The position numbers were made by a program, and so were the translations under genes. The notes below the pieces were generated by a model. That model was given only the letters and a program-made list of their open reading frames with translations, was not told the DNA's origin and searched no databases. Positions 62,664 through 64,000 of a stretch of DNA of 64,000 nt are shown here, piece after piece. The stretch lies in the NCBI GenBank assembly GCA_963837355.1, contig CAWIMY010000010.1, forward strand, positions 124,001 to 188,000. Reading direction: 5' to 3'. How positions within the stretch are numbered: the first letter of the stretch is position 1; each line of letters opens with the position of its first letter. The stretch is from Aureispira sp963837355 (GTDB taxonomy: Bacteria > Bacteroidota > Bacteroidia > Chitinophagales > Saprospiraceae).

Positions 62664-63567
62664 GGAAGTGATTAAAAGTGTGTATAATAGAACAAAGGTG
62701 CTAGATGATAAAGGAAGCCTGCCTTCGTATATTCCTGAACTAGAGCGCATTAATGCCGATTTTTTTGGGGTGCATATTTCTACTATTGATAACTTGAATT
62801 TTGGGGTTGGAAATTGTCAGGAGAAGTTTTCTATTCAAAGTATTGTCAAGGTGCTCTCCCTAATTATGGCCTATGATTTATTGGGAGAAAAGCTATGGGA
62901 GCGGGTTAAGGTGGAACCCTCTGGAACGGCGTTCAATTCTCTTGTTCAACTGGAATTAGAAAATGGCATACCAAGAAATCCATTTATAAATGCTGGAGCG
63001 CTGGTTATTGTGGATGTGCTGTTGAGTAATTTGGAGTACCCTAAAGATGATTTTATAAACTTTGCAAAAAACCTTTCCAATAGTAAAGAAATTTATTATT
63101 CTAATAGAATAGCAACCTCTGAAAAAAATGTAGGTTACCGAAATGCCGCCTTGTGCAACTTGATAAAGTCGTTTGGAAACCTAGAAAACGAGCCCTCAGA
63201 AGTTTTGGACTTCTATTTTGATTTGTGCTCTATTGAAATGAGTTGCGAGGAGCTTTCCAGTCTGTTCTTATTTTTGGCCAATGATGGATTTACCTTAGAG
63301 GAGAACAAACAAATTTTGACAAGAAGTCAAACCAAAAGAATCAATGCCCTTATGCAAACTTGCGGGTTTTATGATGAATCGGGAGAATTCGCTTTCAAGG
63401 TAGGACTGCCTGGTAAAAGTGGTGTAGGGGGAGGCATTGTAGCAGTACACCCAAAACAATATGCCATAGCTGTTTGGAGTCCTAAATTGAACCAAAAAGG
63501 AAATTCTTATAAAGGAATGAAGTTTCTGGAAGAGTTTACAACAAAAACGGAATTGTCTATTTTTTAA
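62653..63567 (+). CDS. glsA: Glutaminase
   Basis: 304 residues. Hydrolyses glutamine to glutamate and ammonia; serine-dependent beta-lactamase-like fold. Catalytic Ser63-x-x-Lys66 in FSIQSIVKV; PRNPFINAGALVI carries the conserved Asn; NVGYRNAALCNLIKSFGN and the late glycine loop GLPGKSGVGGGIVAVHPKQYAIAVWSP are typical of GlsA. Starts ATG 62653, overlapping the upstream small gene. In some bacteria GlsA takes part in acid resistance or nitrogen supply; here nothing more can be said. Its end overlaps the facing MFS frame by 4 bp, but see that entry. Confidence 0.93.
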   Translation: MDIKEVIKSVYNRTKVLDDKGSLPSYIPELERINADFFGVHISTIDNLNFGVGNCQEKFSIQSIVKVLSLIMAYDLLGEKLWERVKVEPSGTAFNSLVQLELENGIPRNPFINAGALVIVDVLLSNLEYPKDDFINFAKNLSNSKEIYYSNRIATSEKNVGYRNAALCNLIKSFGNLENEPSEVLDFYFDLCSIEMSCEELSSLFLFLANDGFTLEENKQILTRSQTKRINALMQTCGFYDESGEFAFKVGLPGKSGVGGGIVAVHPKQYAIAVWSPKLNQKGNSYKGMKFLEEFTTKTELSIF

Positions 63568-64000
63568 GATAACACCCTGCGGTAGCGGCTGCATTGTTGC
63601 CCATCCTTTACCTGCGATCCAATGAAAAAAAAATGGAAACCATACGCCCCTGAATGGATAAAAGCGCAGAGAATTAATCCACTACCTCCTGTTCCTCCAG
63701 CTTCTCCTGCAATATCTAAATTCCGCATCGCAGGCGATAAAATACCTGTTAAGCCAACCGTCAATAAGGTCATGCAACCGCCAAATACGACGGCAACAAC
63801 AGGCCCCATTAGTTTGGCCGTGAAGCCACTCTCAAACGCTCCTAATTCGTTGGAAGAGCCAATAAACATCGAATTGACAGAGGCTACGCGGCCGCGCATT
63901 TCATCGGGCGTATAGAGCTGCAAAATAGTTTGACGAATGACCATCGACACGCCATCGGTGACACCACTCAAAAACAGGGCAAAAACCGAGAGCCAAAAGA
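63564..64000 (-). CDS. MFS transporter, C-terminal part; 5' end beyond the window
   Basis: The minus-strand frame is open to the right edge (FWLSVFALFLSGVTDGVSMVIRQTIL ...), so the N-terminal part lies outside. IRQTILQLYTPDEMRGRVASVNSMFIGSSNELGAFESG is the intracellular loop and helix typical of MFS exporters of the EntS-like group; MGPVVAVVFGGCMTLLTVGL is the last helix pair. After RNLDIA the translation becomes unlike protein, and a one-base change there would give EKLEEQEVVD and a stop at 63674-63676, a normal MFS tail. So the true end is probably 63674, and the tail overlap with glsA is an artefact of a frameshift. Confidence 0.8.
   Translation of the reverse strand, partial: FWLSVFALFLSGVTDGVSMVIRQTILQLYTPDEMRGRVASVNSMFIGSSNELGAFESGFTAKLMGPVVAVVFGGCMTLLTVGLTGILSPAMRNLDIAGEAGGTGGSGLILCAFIHSGAYGFHFFFIGSQVKDGQQCSRYRRVLS

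Noticed and set aside
1..64000. tRNA, rRNA, insertion sequences, integrases, CRISPR arrays
   Set aside because: I searched spacers by eye for T-loop-like motifs, transposase signatures and short spaced repeats and saw none; a tRNA or covariance scan could still find something I missed.

Overview
The window reads as chromosomal DNA of a Bacteroidota, most probably the Saprospirales (Saprospira/Aureispira-like). The signs are a type IX secretion C-terminal domain, a TonB receptor paired with a DUF4249 lipoprotein, an HU/CCDC81-like protein ending in a SPOR domain, promoters with the Bacteroidota -7 element TAnnTTTG, and a complete polyunsaturated-fatty-acid (PUFA) synthase locus. The lineage is inferred from these families; no marker gene is present.

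Layout. (1) 1-4063, minus strand: class I ribonucleotide reductase, nrdB then nrdA (nrdA is cut by the left edge), with a secreted zincin-like protein between them. (2) 4064-4634: intergenic region with four DnaA-box matches and an AT-rich stretch, a candidate DnaA-controlled nrd promoter or replication origin. (3) 4635-11927, plus strand: membrane-anchored MutS-like ATPase, VWA lipoprotein, tRNA-dihydrouridine synthase, a large repetitive secreted protein, a DinB/DUF1569-like protein. (4) 12296-29685: PUFA synthase locus. On the minus strand, in order of transcription: TetR regulator, KS-AT-ACPx4, KR-DH, KS, CLF-AT-DH-DH, enoyl reductase PfaD, terminator. The phosphopantetheinyl transferase PfaE is divergent on the plus strand. 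Two reading-frame breaks (an A10 run at 23565-23574 and a +1 break near 19657) split what look like two megasynthase polypeptides, PfaA-like and PfaB/C-like. (5) 30004-45019: broken NrfD/ActC-like remnant, two glycosyltransferase-type genes, secreted proteins, a conserved protein of unknown function, hydrolase, CrtI-like oxidoreductase, MarR regulator overlapping shikimate kinase, HU-SPOR protein, and a second VWA protein with a probable outer-membrane partner. (6) 45130-54023: MATE transporter, thioredoxin-TPR protein, ychF with an in-frame TGA, DUF4249 plus a broken TonB receptor, lipoprotein. (7) 54494-59407: tandem array of seven paralogous small membrane proteins, minus strand. (8) 59584-64000: fatty-acid desaturase, bioA, glutaminase, and an MFS transporter cut by the right edge.

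How genes work together: the PUFA synthase makes a long-chain PUFA de novo. PfaE activates the four tandem ACPs, KS/CLF/AT domains extend the chain, KR, DH and PfaD process it, and the TetR gene is the natural local regulator. Saprospira/Aureispira relatives are known for arachidonic acid, but the product cannot be read from sequence. The desaturase 30 kb away could act on the same lipids.

A general caution: at least seven genes carry frameshifts or in-frame stops inside otherwise conserved sequence. This points either to residual sequencing/assembly errors or to active gene decay. Each is listed separately so that it can be checked.
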